Below, piece after piece: positions 24,718-36,487 of a DNA stretch of 64,000 nt. A model generated the notes under the pieces. It was not told the DNA's origin. It searched no databases and worked only from the letters and a program-made list of their open reading frames with translations. Each line of letters opens with the position of its first letter. Positions within the stretch are counted from its first letter, which is position 1. Both the position numbers and the translations under genes were made by a program. Source of the DNA: Cryptomeria japonica (lineage: Eukaryota; Streptophyta; Pinopsida; Cupressales; Cupressaceae); NCBI RefSeq assembly GCF_030272615.1, contig NC_081413.1, forward strand, positions 721,014,367 through 721,078,366, given 5' to 3'.

Positions 24718-25569
24718 TGTTAAAGATGATAGCTTTAGTCAGATAAGTATGATCATGAATGAGACTTACATCATTGGAATGATTTATATATGTATACCAA
24801 TATACATAATAATAATAATAATAATTGAGTTTATTATTATTATATTTATTAATATACATACATTAATAACCATGTCATGAATAAACTAAATTCGACTGAA
24901 TGATTAAATGGCTGATCATACATCGATCATCATCTTCCACGTATAAATCTGTGTTCACCAATCTGCATTGAATATCGTGCATTATCTAAACCCTGTCGAT
25001 AGTGTGTATCGACTACTTTCATTGATTTACCATAATCGATAATGTGTATCGATTTACCATAATCGATAATGTATATCGATTAATGATTCTTCATTTTAAC
25101 ATACCGATTGTGAATCGGTTATGTTAAATGAATTGTTAACTATCGATAATGAATCGGTTTTGTAAATGAATTGGTTGTGTTAATGGATTATAAACTACCG
25201 ATTATGAATCAGAATGATGTTTGTAATAATTAATGAATAGACATATCGGTGGAGAGACATGTCTCCACACGTGTGGAGACATGTCTATCCATGGATGTGT
25301 CTTCTCACCCATTTATATAATCCACGAATAGATTGGTGAAAGGTGTTACAGCAATCGATAAGTACATGCCTTTGAAGATCGGTCCATTCTTCACACTCAA
25401 CAATAGAATCATACTTGGCGAATAAAATTACTGTGTGCATTTATTATTTCCTCCTTACACTTGCAGCAACCTGCAAGATTCATAGGTTAGTAAGAGCATC
25501 ATTTGTGAAACATAAAAAGTAAAAGATACCTCTAATTCTATCTACTAAGAAATCTGATCTACATAAACA
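24718..25569 (+). repeat. 5' LTR of the intronic copia, 852 bp
   Basis: It is about 110 bases longer than its partner. The extra part lies in a zone of short ataatcgataatg repeats between about 25020 and 25160, so the partner probably lost sequence by slippage between them. A perfect 32-base palindrome with CACGTG at its centre occupies 25255-25286. Confidence 0.93.
25255..25286. promoter_or_regulatory. Perfect 32-bp palindrome centred on CACGTG in the copia LTR
   Basis: The sequence agacatgtctccacac is followed directly by its exact reverse complement. The centre is CACGTG, the plant G-box core bound by bZIP and bHLH factors. The 3' LTR copy (43862-43893) has lost perfect symmetry and the CACGTG core, having acacatg. 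Regulatory function is inferred. Confidence 0.6.
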
Positions 25570-25581
25570 TGGTATCAGAAC
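25570..25581 (+). other. tRNA-iMet primer binding site of the intronic copia
   Basis: Reads TGGTATCAGAAC, one base from the canonical TGGTATCAGAGC, directly after the LTR. Confidence 0.9.
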
Positions 25582-25671
25582 AAGGTCAAGGAAGATCTGA
25601 TTAGATTTGAGATAGTAGATTATCTAGACTATCATTTTGCTCTTAAGAAAAATCACATTCCTTTCTTTATA

Positions 25672-26532
25672 ATGGCAAGCGGAGTTAGATTCGAAGATCG
25701 TCTTGAAGGAGCGTCTAACTTTGTATCATGGAAGTTTAGGATCATGCTTACCTTAAAAGAAAATGAACTAGATTCATTTATAAAGGGAAACATACCTGAA
25801 CCAAACGATGATGTTGAGAAAATTCAATGGAACAAGAACAATGGAAAAGCCATGAAAATGATCGTGGGTGCAGTTAGAGAACATATAGTTCCAGTTATTT
25901 CAAAGTATGACATAGCATACCACATGTTCAAATCACTTGAAGACATGTATGAAATAAACAATACTAGCAGAGCTCTCACATTGAAAAGACAACTCCATCA
26001 TGTGAAGATGAATAAGGGAGAAACTATCACATTATATTTTATGAGGATCACTGAATTAAGGGACCAACTTTCTACAATCGGTCATCTAATTGACGACAAG
26101 GAATTAACGTTGATGGCTCTAAATGGACTCCCAACTTCATGGGAATCATTTATTCAAGGAATAAGTGCACGTTTAAAGCTCCCCAAGTTTGATCGGTTGA
26201 AGAGGATTGCATTCAAGAAGAATCCAAATTGATCACCAAAGGGATTGACCAAAATATCACCAATGAAGATATTCATGTGTTGAACTCACTCTCACAAGAA
26301 AGGGAAAAAGAGGAACTTCAAGAGGAAGAAGGACAAGGGCACCAATAGAAAAGGCTCTTCGAAAAGGAGGATGGACATATCCCAAGTGCAGTGTTTCAGA
26401 TGTGATAAGTATGGACATTATGCCCTGAAGTGTCCGGATAGGCCAAAACAACAAGCCTCCATTGTTGAAATTGAAAAAGCTAGCATGGAGAATGAACCTG
26501 AGAAGTTTGTCTTCTATTTAGCCTTATCAAGC
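25672..26532 (+). pseudogene. copia gag relic with zinc knuckle
   Basis: The first 186 codons match copia Gag (FVSWKFRIMLTL near the N-terminus; IGHLIDDKELTLMALNGLP). The reading frame is lost near 26200, runs in a neighbouring frame to about 26310, then returns, so two compensating indels are likely. In the original frame the knuckle CFRCDKYGHYALKC (26392-26433) is intact, C-X2-C-X4-H-X4-C. The segment stops at 26532, where the solo LTR inserted. Counting that insertion plus its 5-bp duplication (1421 bases), the gag frame joins the pol frame, as expected for a single gag-pol polyprotein. Confidence 0.9.
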
Positions 26533-27948
26533 TGAAAGATCCCTGATGGATCTCTTTTACTAATCTGCTGTAATTTTTATTATTTTAAATTGATTTTTCC
26601 TGCTTATTAATATTTTCTTTCAGAAATAGACAAAAGTTGCAGAAGGGTTGGATTCTTTTTGTATTTTGATAATTTTTCAACAAGTAAATAATGAAGTACA
26701 GGTACATGAACAAAGTACTGAAAATGAAGTTCATATACAGCCAAAACAAATTCGATTCAGGGCAGATTTCTGGATATAAAATCAAATATTTGACCAGATG
26801 AAGATTTCCAATAATTCAGGAAGATTACAATCAGGAATAATCCTAACCTGAATGCTAAAAGAGTAACATAACTAGGAATGAAGCTGCGGCAAGATTCCAG
26901 CCCTCCAAGTGCTGCACGTGGGAAGGAAAGTGGCTGCCAAGTACAGCCGTACGGCTGCCAAGTACACCCAACTGGTTAGAAACCCCAAACCCCATGCTGA
27001 ACTTTGTCAAAATCGCTGAACCTCCAGAAAGAATGTCGTACAATCTCTAAGATGCTAATAGCTGCAAGCAAATCCAAACCACTGTATTGGGGGCTACGTC
27101 CCAAACAGGCAAGGCATTGGGGTTGGCGTCCCAGATGCTGAAAAGCTCTTCGAGAGCCAAATCTCAAATCCAAGATGTAAAATGTATAAAAGATAATAAG
27201 AATTAGGTCTCAACTTCCTTATAACACCTTCCCACTTAGCTCGAACCCTAAAAGTGACTCAATGGGGCATTTAGGGTTAAAATGTTATATTTCTCATTTT
27301 AAGTTGCCAAGTGCATAGAAAATGACCTTTTTTCAAATATAAAGAAATTCGTTCACCAAAAGGATCTGAGTCAAAAGAGAAATATTTAGAAAAGTCCAAG
27401 ACCTTTCCAACGAGCTATTGCACCAAGGGATACGCATCCAAATGAGGCCAAAAACCCCTTATTACTCCAAAATGGCTATAAACATAGCCTTATTTAAATA
27501 ATTAAACGCTAACTTAGGAAATATTTAAATATATTAAAAATATATCCCAAATAGCTGTAGAAGGCTCAAATGACTCCAAAAGCCTGAAACAAAACCTGCC
27601 ACCTGTCTGTGACTGAAGTCGGAAATCATGGATCAACTGGCACTCTCATCCCTAAAATCTAGGGATGCTCCTAGAAACTAGGAAACACACCCAAATCTCC
27701 TGAAACTAAAACCATCAAAAAGGTCATGAATAACCTCATGGCTAGCAACTGTCACGACCTCCTAAAATTTAGGGATACCCCCTAAAATCTAGGAACTGCT
27801 CCAACCTGGCTCCAAATTGCCTGTAAAGCCAAAATCCAATCACTCTATGCACTGAATGAGTCCCAATCAACCTCTGCTAACCTACAAGACTCCAATGATA
27901 GGCCAACTCCTCCGTCTCTGATGTCCACTCTAGAAAGGGGACATGACA
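26533..27948 (-). repeat. Solo LTR, 1416 bp, TSD CAAGC
   Basis: It begins TGAAAGATCC and ends GGGGACATGACA; read in reverse it starts TGTCATGTCCCC, the terminus shared with the LTRs at 36.5 and 40.0 kb. The 5-bp duplication CAAGC is perfect (26528-26532 and 27949-27953). It lies exactly between the gag knuckle and protease of the host copia. No internal element sequence is present, so it is a recombination remnant. Confidence 0.93.
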
Positions 27949-27953
27949 CAAGC

Positions 27954-30900
27954 CAAGTCTCAACTAGCCTCAACACCTAGGTGATTGATAGTGGAGCCTC
28001 GTGTCACATCACCGGATTCAGAGAACACCTAGACACTATGGTAGAGAATTCTGATGAGGAAGTAACCATTGGGGACGATTCTAACTACCCAGTCAAAGGG
28101 ATTGGAACCTGTAACATAAATCTGAAATCAAGCATATCTCTTCAGCTCACAGGAGTATTATTTGTGCCAGGGATAAAGAGAAATACAGTATCCATTTCTA
28201 CACTTGAAGACAAAGGGTAAAGGATAACCTTTATGGAAGGCAAAGTTCTAGCATGGCCAAAGAACTTCATAATCAAGAAGGCTCATACTATAGGAGTCGG
28301 ACACGAATGCCTTTACAAACTATGCACTACTCCCACTCAAGCCCTAATCCATGAACTTCAAATTCAAACGAGATTTGACACGAAAGATTAGGGCATCTCC
28401 ATTTTTCATGCTCTACTCTCCATAGAGAAAATGGTGATTGGTTTGCCTAAGCTAAACCAAAATCATGAAGGAACATGCAAGGGTTGTGCCTTAGGAAAGA
28501 ATACAAAAGGAACTTTCCACACTAGTAATAGCAAATCTTAAAATGTATTAGAACTAATTCATTCTAAATTATGTGGACCCATATCTGTAACCTCCATAGG
28601 AGGATTCTTGTACTATGCAATATTTATAGATGACTTCTCTAGGAAAACTTGGATATATTTTCTTAAATGTAAAGAGTCTGAAGAAATCCTTATGAGGTTC
28701 AAGGAATTCAAAGCTCCTGTAGAAAACATATCAGGGAAGAAAATCAAAACATTAGGAACAGACAATGGGGGGGAATATACTTCAGACATTTTTAAGGAGT
28801 TCTGTGTAAATGCTGGAATTAGGAGGGAGTTTACTATACCTTATAATCCCCAACAAAATGGGGTGGGGGAAAGAAAGAATAGGACTATAGTAGAAGTTGC
28901 TAGAGGTATGATGTATGATCAAAATATAGAAACTTCATTTTGGGTCAAAGCCTCTAGAACAGTTGTCTACATCCAAAATAGATGTCCTCATTCACTTATA
29001 GACAACAAAACACCTGAAGAAGCATTCAGTGGCATCAAACCTGATATAAGTCATCTAAGAATCTTTGGTTGTCCTATGTACTTACATATACCTAAAGAAA
29101 AGAGGTCTAAGTTTGAACCCTCGGGCAGAAAAGGAGTGTTTGTAGGCTATAGTGAAACATCTAAAGCCTATCGGATATACATACCTGGTCAAAGATTAAT
29201 TGAACTTAGCAGAGATGTCATTTTTTAGGAAGACATTGCTTTCAAGAGATCTGATCAAGATCCTCCTAACAATATGGAAGAGAATTGTGCTCCTAAGATT
29301 TAGAGGGAGACTCCTGAAGAAATTGATAATGAAGATCAAATTGCTCCCTTAAATGAACCCAATAATGAAAACCGAAAGAGACCTCTTTGAACTAGGAAGA
29401 TGATTCAAGAAGCCAAGAATTATATAGCACCAAAGGGAACCTTCAGGGAAAGAAAGAGACCTCATAGATTCTCTAGTTATGTTGCCTTGATGAGTGAGAT
29501 CATAAATTCAGAACCATCCTGTGTTAAAGAGGCTCTCAATCATCAAGTGTGGAAAGATGCTATGTCAGAAGAGTATCAGTCCATTATAAAAAATGATGTC
29601 TAGGACATCGTACCAAGACCTAAATAAAAATCTACGGTATCATCAAAATGGCTCTTCAAGATCAAACATGTTGCAGATGGTAGCATTGAAAAACACAAAG
29701 CCCAGTTTGTTGCCAGGGGTTTCTCTTAGAAAGAGGGAATTGATTATGAAGAGACCTTTGCCCCCATTGCCCATTACACTTCAGTTAGAGCCGTAATTGC
29801 TATTGCGGCATCAAAGGGATGGAAGATCAATCAGATGGATGTGAAAACTGCATTCCTGAATGGCACAATTGAGGAGGAAGTCTATCTAGAACAACCTGAA
29901 GGATTTGTTATACATAAGGTTGAATCACATGTCTGCAGATTGAAGAAAGCTTTGTATGGACTCAAATAGGCCCCTAGAGCCTGGTATGAAAGAATTGATC
30001 ACTACCTCTTGGGGTTAGGTTTTTCCAAGAATGATGCAGATCCAAACTTCTACTTTAAGGTAATTGATGGTGATATGTTAATTCTTATTTTATATGTTGA
30101 TGACCTGTTAATCACATGAGAATATCACCTAATCACCCAATGTAAAAAGGACTTTGCTTCACAATTTGATATGAAGGATTTGGGTATCCTACATTACTTC
30201 CTTGGATTAGAAGTTTGGCAGCAAACAAATGGCATCACTCTGAATCAGGGAAAGTATACTATTGACATTTTGAAGAGGTTTGGAATGATGGAGTGCAGAC
30301 CCATGTCTACACCTATGGAAACAAATCTGCACAAATTGAAGGAAGCAGCAATAGACTCAGAATTTGCAGATCCCACTCTCTACAGACAGATAATTGGATC
30401 CTTGATGTATTTGGTCAACACTAGACCTGATATTTGTTATGTAGTGAATGCACTTAGCCAATTTATGTGTGAACCAAAGGAGATACATCTTGTTACAGCA
30501 AAACACATTCTGAGATACTTTTGAGGCTCAATTGGATATGGTCTTAGATACAAACATGTAGACCTAGATCTACATGGATACATTGACTCAAATTGGGCTG
30601 GAAGGGTGGTTGACCGCAAAAGCACATCAAGATGTTGCTTCAGTTTAGGATCAGCAATGATCTCATGGATCAGTAGAAAACAATCCTCAATTGCACAGAG
30701 CTCTACAGAAGTTGAGTACATTGCAACCTCCATGGGAGCAAGAGAAGCAGTGTGGATTAGGAAACTGCTTGTAGGACTATTTGGTCAGCCCTTGAATCCT
30801 ACTCTCATCCATTGTGACAACCAGAGTTGCATCAAGCTCTCAGTGAATCCAGTGTTTCATGATAGATCAAAACACATTGAGATTCCTTATCACTATGTTA

Positions 30901-31049
30901 GAAACATGGTAGAAAGGAATGTGATCCAGTTGGAGTATATTAGTACAAGTGATCAAACAGCAGACATCCTCACCAAGCCACTCTCCAAGATAAAAGTTGA
31001 ACACTTTCAGGATAAACTTGGTATGGTTGAAAATGTAAATTCAATTTGA
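27954..31049 (+). pseudogene. copia pol: one continuous frame with 13 nonsense codons
   Basis: The same frame runs from the protease (DSG at 27987-27995) through integrase (core at 28560-29228), reverse transcriptase (YVDD at 30093-30104) and RNase H to a final TGA after NVNSI. It is broken by stops beginning at 27978, 28218, 28389, 28539, 29226, 29301, 29388, 29601, 29625, 29727, 29967, 30117 and 30522 (seven TAG, three TAA, three TGA), but no frameshift is needed across more than 1000 codons. In the integrase core the first catalytic Asp is Lys (IHSKLCGP), while TDNGGE and QQNGVGE remain. The protein could not be made. Confidence 0.93.
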
Positions 31050-31430
31050 GATTGAGTCTCTAATTATTTTATTTGTACTAATATTTAAAGATGTTTAATG
31101 TGTAAACTCTTTATTGTCATGTGTGTGACTTCATGGGCCCCTGTGGACATTGTTGAAAGGTGACGACTTTTCAATAATGAACACTTGTATCTAATTGATA
31201 TTGTGAGGTGACGACTTTACAATGATCAATTTTACTATCATGATCGATATCATGTGACTTGATATCTATGGACATATCATGATAGTTAATATCTCTTAGA
31301 CATTATGGTAGATATCATGAGACTTGATGTCAATAAATAGTCCATTATAACTTTGCAAGAGATCATCATGGTGGATATTATGAGTCTTAATATCCATGGA
31401 TATGCCATGATCTGATATCCATTATGGTAG
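31050..31430 (+). other. 3' untranslated part of the intronic copia, left portion
   Basis: It contains recurring gatatcatg.gacttgat strings at 31180-31425, which resume at 43237-43350 beyond the F-family insertion, proving the two parts were once joined. It ends in the GGTAG target (31426-31430). Confidence 0.85.
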
Positions 31431-33120
31431 TGTTGATATGTTTTTCATGCGCATGTGAACACAGAATAAAATACCAAGGTATCTTATCCTCTCTTGAACA
31501 AAATCTCTCGGATGCTGAAGATTTGCTTAAGGATCATTCGAGAAGACACCAACGTTCTTGTATGTAGGGTCTCTACATGTGGATAAGATCTTGTGGTTTA
31601 ATGTGATTATGCTGGAATCACAAGGGGACTTACATTTGATTGCCTGAACATTTAATCTGTTGGAACTCAAGTCCTATCTACTCACTAGGAGATAAAGAAA
31701 TATCGAAAGCATAGGGTTTAGAGAATCTATTCTAAGATCTAGAATGTAAGAAGGTAGATGAAGGACTAGGTGGGGTCCTGTTGATGTGTTTTTCATGCAC
31801 ATGCGAACACAGAATAAAATACCTAAAAGGTACCTTATCCTCTCTTGAACAAAGTTCCCGACTGCTGAAGATATCACCGAAGGATCTGTCGAGGCAACTC
31901 CAAGGTTCTGCTTTGTAGGATCTCTACTCGTGGATAAGCTCTCTGTGGTATGATGTGATTTTGCTGGAATCACAAGGGGACTTACACTTGATGACCTAAA
32001 CGTCTGATTTGCTTTGAATATTGCTGGAACACAGGATTTCACTAGCCTAGATTTTTTGAAAAAAGGAAAAAAGGATGAGGGCGAGGAAATGATCTAATTT
32101 TGAAACTAAGAATGTAGGAGCAATGAATGATCTTTGATGAAATTCTAACTAAGTCTTGTTTTGACATCCTAGGACCATCTCCACAAGGTTAGTGCGATCT
32201 TCAGAGGAAAGCTTTATGATGTTCAGATCATCGCTACAGGCATAGACACCATCAGGTTGATGCATATCAGTGAAGAAGCGACAATTGAAGTTAGGCTTAC
32301 GCTGAATGATTCCAGTTGACTACACAAGGCAAGTCTGCAATCAACAAACTGCTAGTAGTATAGATATACAAATTTCACCATCAATCAAACACATTTCTTC
32401 CACTCATCTAATACCATGAAATCAAATCTGAGAAGTATAAAGACCATGCAAATTGTTGAATCGACCCATAGATTTCACCATTTCTTCAATGAAGTTTACA
32501 AGTCTTTTACAACAACATCTTGGCAACAATCCTTGCCTTATCTTTCTATTCTACTCTAATTGCTATACTATTAACTGACTTATTCACTATTTCTAACTAT
32601 TCACCTTCTAACTCCTAACTAACTATTCTCTATTAGCTAACCATTGACTAACTATTAGCCTTTACAAATGAGGAGCCAGGGCTTATATAGTGCCCACAAT
32701 ACAATTCAATGGCTTAGATCAATTTGAGATCAATGGCCAAGATTTACAATGAAACCCTAATTAAGGTTTGTTACAACAAACTCAATTCTAGCCAATGAAA
32801 TAATTGCATTATTTGGACACATGTCTTCTCTAGAATATTCGACCAATGGAGAACCGGGGTAGGTACATCGAAGTTTGTGCCATCTCCCACGAGTCAGGTA
32901 CATTGAATCTGAACATGCTGAAGTGGACCAACCCGACTGGAGGAGTGATGACTGGGATGCCACCTTGTCTGACACTTGTAACTTGGTAGATATTCAATTT
33001 GATGTTGTTGAGAAGCTAGCTTTAATTAACTCTTCTGAAACTGTCTGCTTCTTCAACGAACCCTTGCTTTAACTTCCTTTGTCTTCGACATGCAGGATGG
33101 ATGGTGTACCTTTCCTTCGA

Positions 33121-33270
33121 ATGCTGAACTGGAAGAGGTCATCCCTGATGATGCTGGACCGGAGAAGGCCGTCCTTGATGATGCTGGGCTGGAGAAGGTC
33201 ATCCTTGTTGATGCCGGACTGGAGGAGGTCGTCCTTGATGATGCTGAACTGGAGAAGGTCGTCCTTATCT
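33121..33270 (-). repeat. Five-unit 30-bp tandem array in F unit A
   Basis: Units in exact 30-base register start at 33121, 33151, 33181, 33211 and 33241, each beginning atgctg/atgccg and ending cttgatg-like. The multiple-of-three period keeps frames open on both strands and would give ten-residue repeats. Unit B has only one equivalent near 39490, so the array expanded in A after the two diverged. Confidence 0.9.
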
Positions 33271-33416
33271 TGGCTTGATCTTCTTTCATCTGCAAAACAA
33301 ATCAAAAGATGATTAAGGACGCATAATAAATTCATTTCAACATAATATTTCACACCTTAAATCATCAACAAAAGATAATAAAATGAAGTTAGTTCAAGAC
33401 TCTTTCCAGGGAATAA

Positions 33417-35857
33417 GAATTTCGCCTTGGACCCTCTGGAGGGCTCAGGAGCGAATTTTGCATTCCTGGCTCATTTAGACCTCCTTTCAACGTTACCTCA
33501 CAATGAGCTCCTCGCTTGGCCCCAACAAGGTGAAAAATAGCAGTTTCAAAGGATTTCGCCTTGAACCCTTTGGAAGGGTCAGGAGCGATTTTCTTGATTA
33601 GGCCTCAATTACCCCATTTTTTCACTCCAAAATCCTCCGGAAGGTGAGCATATGCTTGTTTTAGTCCAAAAAAGTCTAGGGATCCATCCTTTTAGCTTCT
33701 CACATGGGCAAATTAGGTGATAATGAGAATTTCGCTCTGGACCCTTTGGAAGGGTCAGGAGCGAAATTCCTTCTTTAGGCTTTATTTTACACTTCCTTTA
33801 CTTCAATTCACCCTACAAGGCAAGAATATCTCACCCCAACCTCAACCATGCCATAGGTATCAACATTTTAGCTTCACTCAAGGGAAAAATGGTTGATTTG
33901 GAGAATTTTGCCCTGGACCCTTTGGAAGGGTCAGGAGTGAATTTCTCTCTTTGCTTGTTTTCCTTCACTTCAACTCATCTTGCAAGGCTTAAACAACCTC
34001 TCTCTAGTCTTTTCATGCCTTAGGAATCAAAATCTTGTCTTGACATAAAGAGGAAATAGTGACTTTGATGAATTTCGCTCTGGACCCTTTGGAAGGGTCA
34101 AGAGCGAAATTCACTTTTTGCTTGCCTATTCACACTAAATTTCACTTTCTTCACTTCACTTCATCTGGAATCCCCCATATTGAACCCACTTCTCAACTTG
34201 GCAACATTGGTTCGATCTTCACAAGGCCCAAAAAGGAGAATTCGCTCAAGAAACTAGCCAGGGACAGGACCTATCTAGAATTTCGCTCTAGACCCTTTGG
34301 AAGGGTCAGGAGCGAATTTCTTGGTTTGGGCTAATTTCCATCATTTTCAACACCAATTAACTTCAAAAGGCAAGAACATGTCTCCTTGCACCCATCCAAG
34401 CCATGAAAACCTAACGTTTGACTAGACTTGCAAGGAAAATAGGTGGTTTCAAGATTTTCGCTCTGGACCCTTTGGAAGGGTCAGGAGCGAAAATCACTTT
34501 TTGGCTCAATTCCTTCAAGTTTGATAATAATTGACAATTTGGAGTCATTCCTAAGGCCTTCTTTAATCATGATCCACACTAGATTTGGCATGAAACTAAG
34601 GGAAAAGATAAGTTTTGCACAATTTTGCCCTGGACCCTCTAGAAGGGTCAGGAGCGAATTTCCCTTTCTAGCCCAAAATCATAAATTTTTTGAGACAACA
34701 ATCAATTCAAGGACAATCTCAAGGGCATCCCTCACCTTGGTCTAGGCATGGCTTGGTACAAATTTTGGAGAAAATGATGGGTTTTAGGATTTTCGCTCTA
34801 GACCCTTTGGAAGGGTCAGGAGCGAAAATCTTGTTTTAGGCTTATTCCTCCATCATTTCAACTTGAATCCACCTTAAAAGGCAAGACAACACTTATCCTC
34901 ACCCATCCAAGCTACAAAAACCCAAGTTTGACTTGACTTTGCTAGGAAAATAAGGGATTTTAGGAATTTCGCTCTGGACCCTTTAGAAAGGTCAGGAGCA
35001 AAACTCACCTTCTTGGCTAAAATCCTTCATTTTTTCAATCCCACTCTTCCTTACAAGATACATTGCATCATTTTTCATCCAAGGAACAAGGATTGAAGCC
35101 TAACCAAGGTCAAAAAACAAGGTTTACAAGGAATTTCGCTCTGGATCCTTTGGAAGGGTCAGGAGCGAAATTCCCTCTCTAGGGTTGAAATTTCATCTTT
35201 TGTTGCTTTCCTTCATTCCTCAAGGCAAGAATATGTTTATCCTTCCTCCAACATGCCTTGGACACTAAGAACTTGGCCTAACAAGGAAGACAATGAGGTC
35301 CATGAAGATTTTTGCTCTGGACCCTTTGGAAGGGTCAGGAGCGAAAATCATGATTTGAGCTTGATTCTCCATTTCTCCAACTCCAAACCACCTCAAGAAG
35401 CAAACTTAGATCATTCTCCACCTAAGGAACAAGGATTGGATCCCAAACAAAGTAGCAAAAGAGGTTTATAGTGAATTTCGCTCTGGAACCTTTGGAAGGG
35501 TCAGGAGCGAAATTCTCTTTTAGGCTAAAATCTTGCTCTTCAAAATCATCCAACTCCATCTCAAGGCAAAAACATACCAATTCATTCACCAACATGCCCT
35601 AGAAACCAACACTTAGTCAAAATTTGAAAGGAAATGAGAGCTACAAAGATTTTCGCTCTGGACCCATTGGAAGGGTCAGGAGCGAAAATCACTTTTTGGG
35701 TTGGATCCTTGACTTCATTTTCACATTTCTTCATTCAAACAAGCGTTTTTTACCTTCATTCAAGCCTGGGAATGCGTTATTTCTAGGTTTTGGTCAAAGT
35801 AGAATGTCTTATGGAGAATTTCGCTCTGGACCCTTTGGAAGGGTCAGGAGCGAAATT
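33417..35857. repeat. Array of 15 hairpin units spaced ~165-175 bp in F unit A
   Basis: Each unit is about 41 bases, aatttcgctc-tg-gaccctt-tgg-aagggtc-ag-gagcgaaatt, which folds into a 17-bp stem with a 3-base loop and a small internal mismatch. Units start near 33418, 33552, 33728, 33904, 34071, 34279, 34453, 34620, 34790, 34963, 35132, 35308, 35473, 35649 and 35817. The DNA between units is variable but of similar composition. Stem changes are often matched on the other arm (for example gattttcgctc with gagcgaaaatc), which preserves pairing. Confidence 0.93.
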
Positions 35858-35877
35858 TGACATTTTGGTCTCTCCGT

Positions 35878-36057
35878 CAGGATCATTTTATGGAATATAA
35901 CATTTAAGTATAAGAAAGAAGGAGGACTTATACTTTAAGTTATATCCCATATATACTTTCAGGATGTTTGAGAGTGGTTTCGGACCTCCAGGAGTTATAT
36001 TGCAAAATCTAGTTTTTGGAGGATTCTTCAATTTTCCAAACTTAGTCAAATTTCAGG
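35878..36057. repeat. ~175-bp dispersed repeat with hairpin (copy 2, inside F unit A)
   Basis: Same repeat as at 46489-46660 and in the same orientation. Arms ggaatataacatttaagtat and atactttaagttatatccc flank a short purine-rich loop. Confidence 0.75.
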
Positions 36058-36487
36058 ATTAGGACATTCCAAACAGCCAAATTTCAGGATCGGGACATTC
36101 CAGACTTAGCCAAATTTCAAGGCATTTGAAGATCAGGATGACATTTCAAACTTCATCACTCACCAACTCGACCTAGCTCGGACCTTCAAAAATGATACCC
36201 ACTCACAAAGCAAGACACAATTAGCAACGAGAGCAAAACCAGGCCCTAAGGAAGACTCTCAAAGAAACCCTAATTCTGGGGCCCTGTGGACTCACCCTGG
36301 CTCAAGCAAAGCCTGCAATCCAATGATCCCCTCGACAGCACTCATCCTGCAAAGGCTAATAGACAAAACCCTAAAAGACCTAGAAAACAAACCCTAGAAA
36401 GCAAAAAGCAAGGGTCTCCATTTGCAATGGGGCGATGTGTGAATACGTCACAACAGGTCCTACTGGGCTAGGTCTCACCATCAGACC

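Larger units (their letters stand above)
31779..36455 (-). mobile_element. F-family LTR-like unit 'A', 4677 bp, TSD GGTCC
   Basis: It begins TGTTGATGTG and ends GTCACAACA, flanked by GGTCC at 31774-31778 and 36456-36460. It inserted into unit B of the same family: its first 250 bases closely resemble B's left end at 31431-31670. On the minus strand the order is the conserved terminus, a 15-unit hairpin array (35857-33417), a 30-base tandem array (33270-33121), a TATA-like ctatataagc near 32685, and the terminal region with ttcaagagaggata. No polyprotein is present. Confidence 0.85.

Noticed and set aside
24780-24870. ATA/ATT runs as an origin or matrix attachment site
   Set aside because: Present in both LTRs of the copia element; a simple-repeat part of the LTR is sufficient explanation.
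33069-33353. 94-codon minus-strand frame with ten-residue repeats as a gene
   Set aside because: The 30-base period keeps frames open on both strands automatically; B has only one unit, so expansion rather than a protein is the simpler reading. Kept as a repeat feature.
33417-35857. CRISPR-like array of regularly spaced palindromic repeats
   Set aside because: Spacers are about 130 bases, far too long; the context is a plant intron within a transposable element; no cas genes are present.
34059-35860. Open frames with recurring LDPLEGS/SGPFGRVRSE segments as a repetitive protein
   Set aside because: These are translations of the hairpin units with unrelated spacer codons; the frames are short and change from unit to unit.
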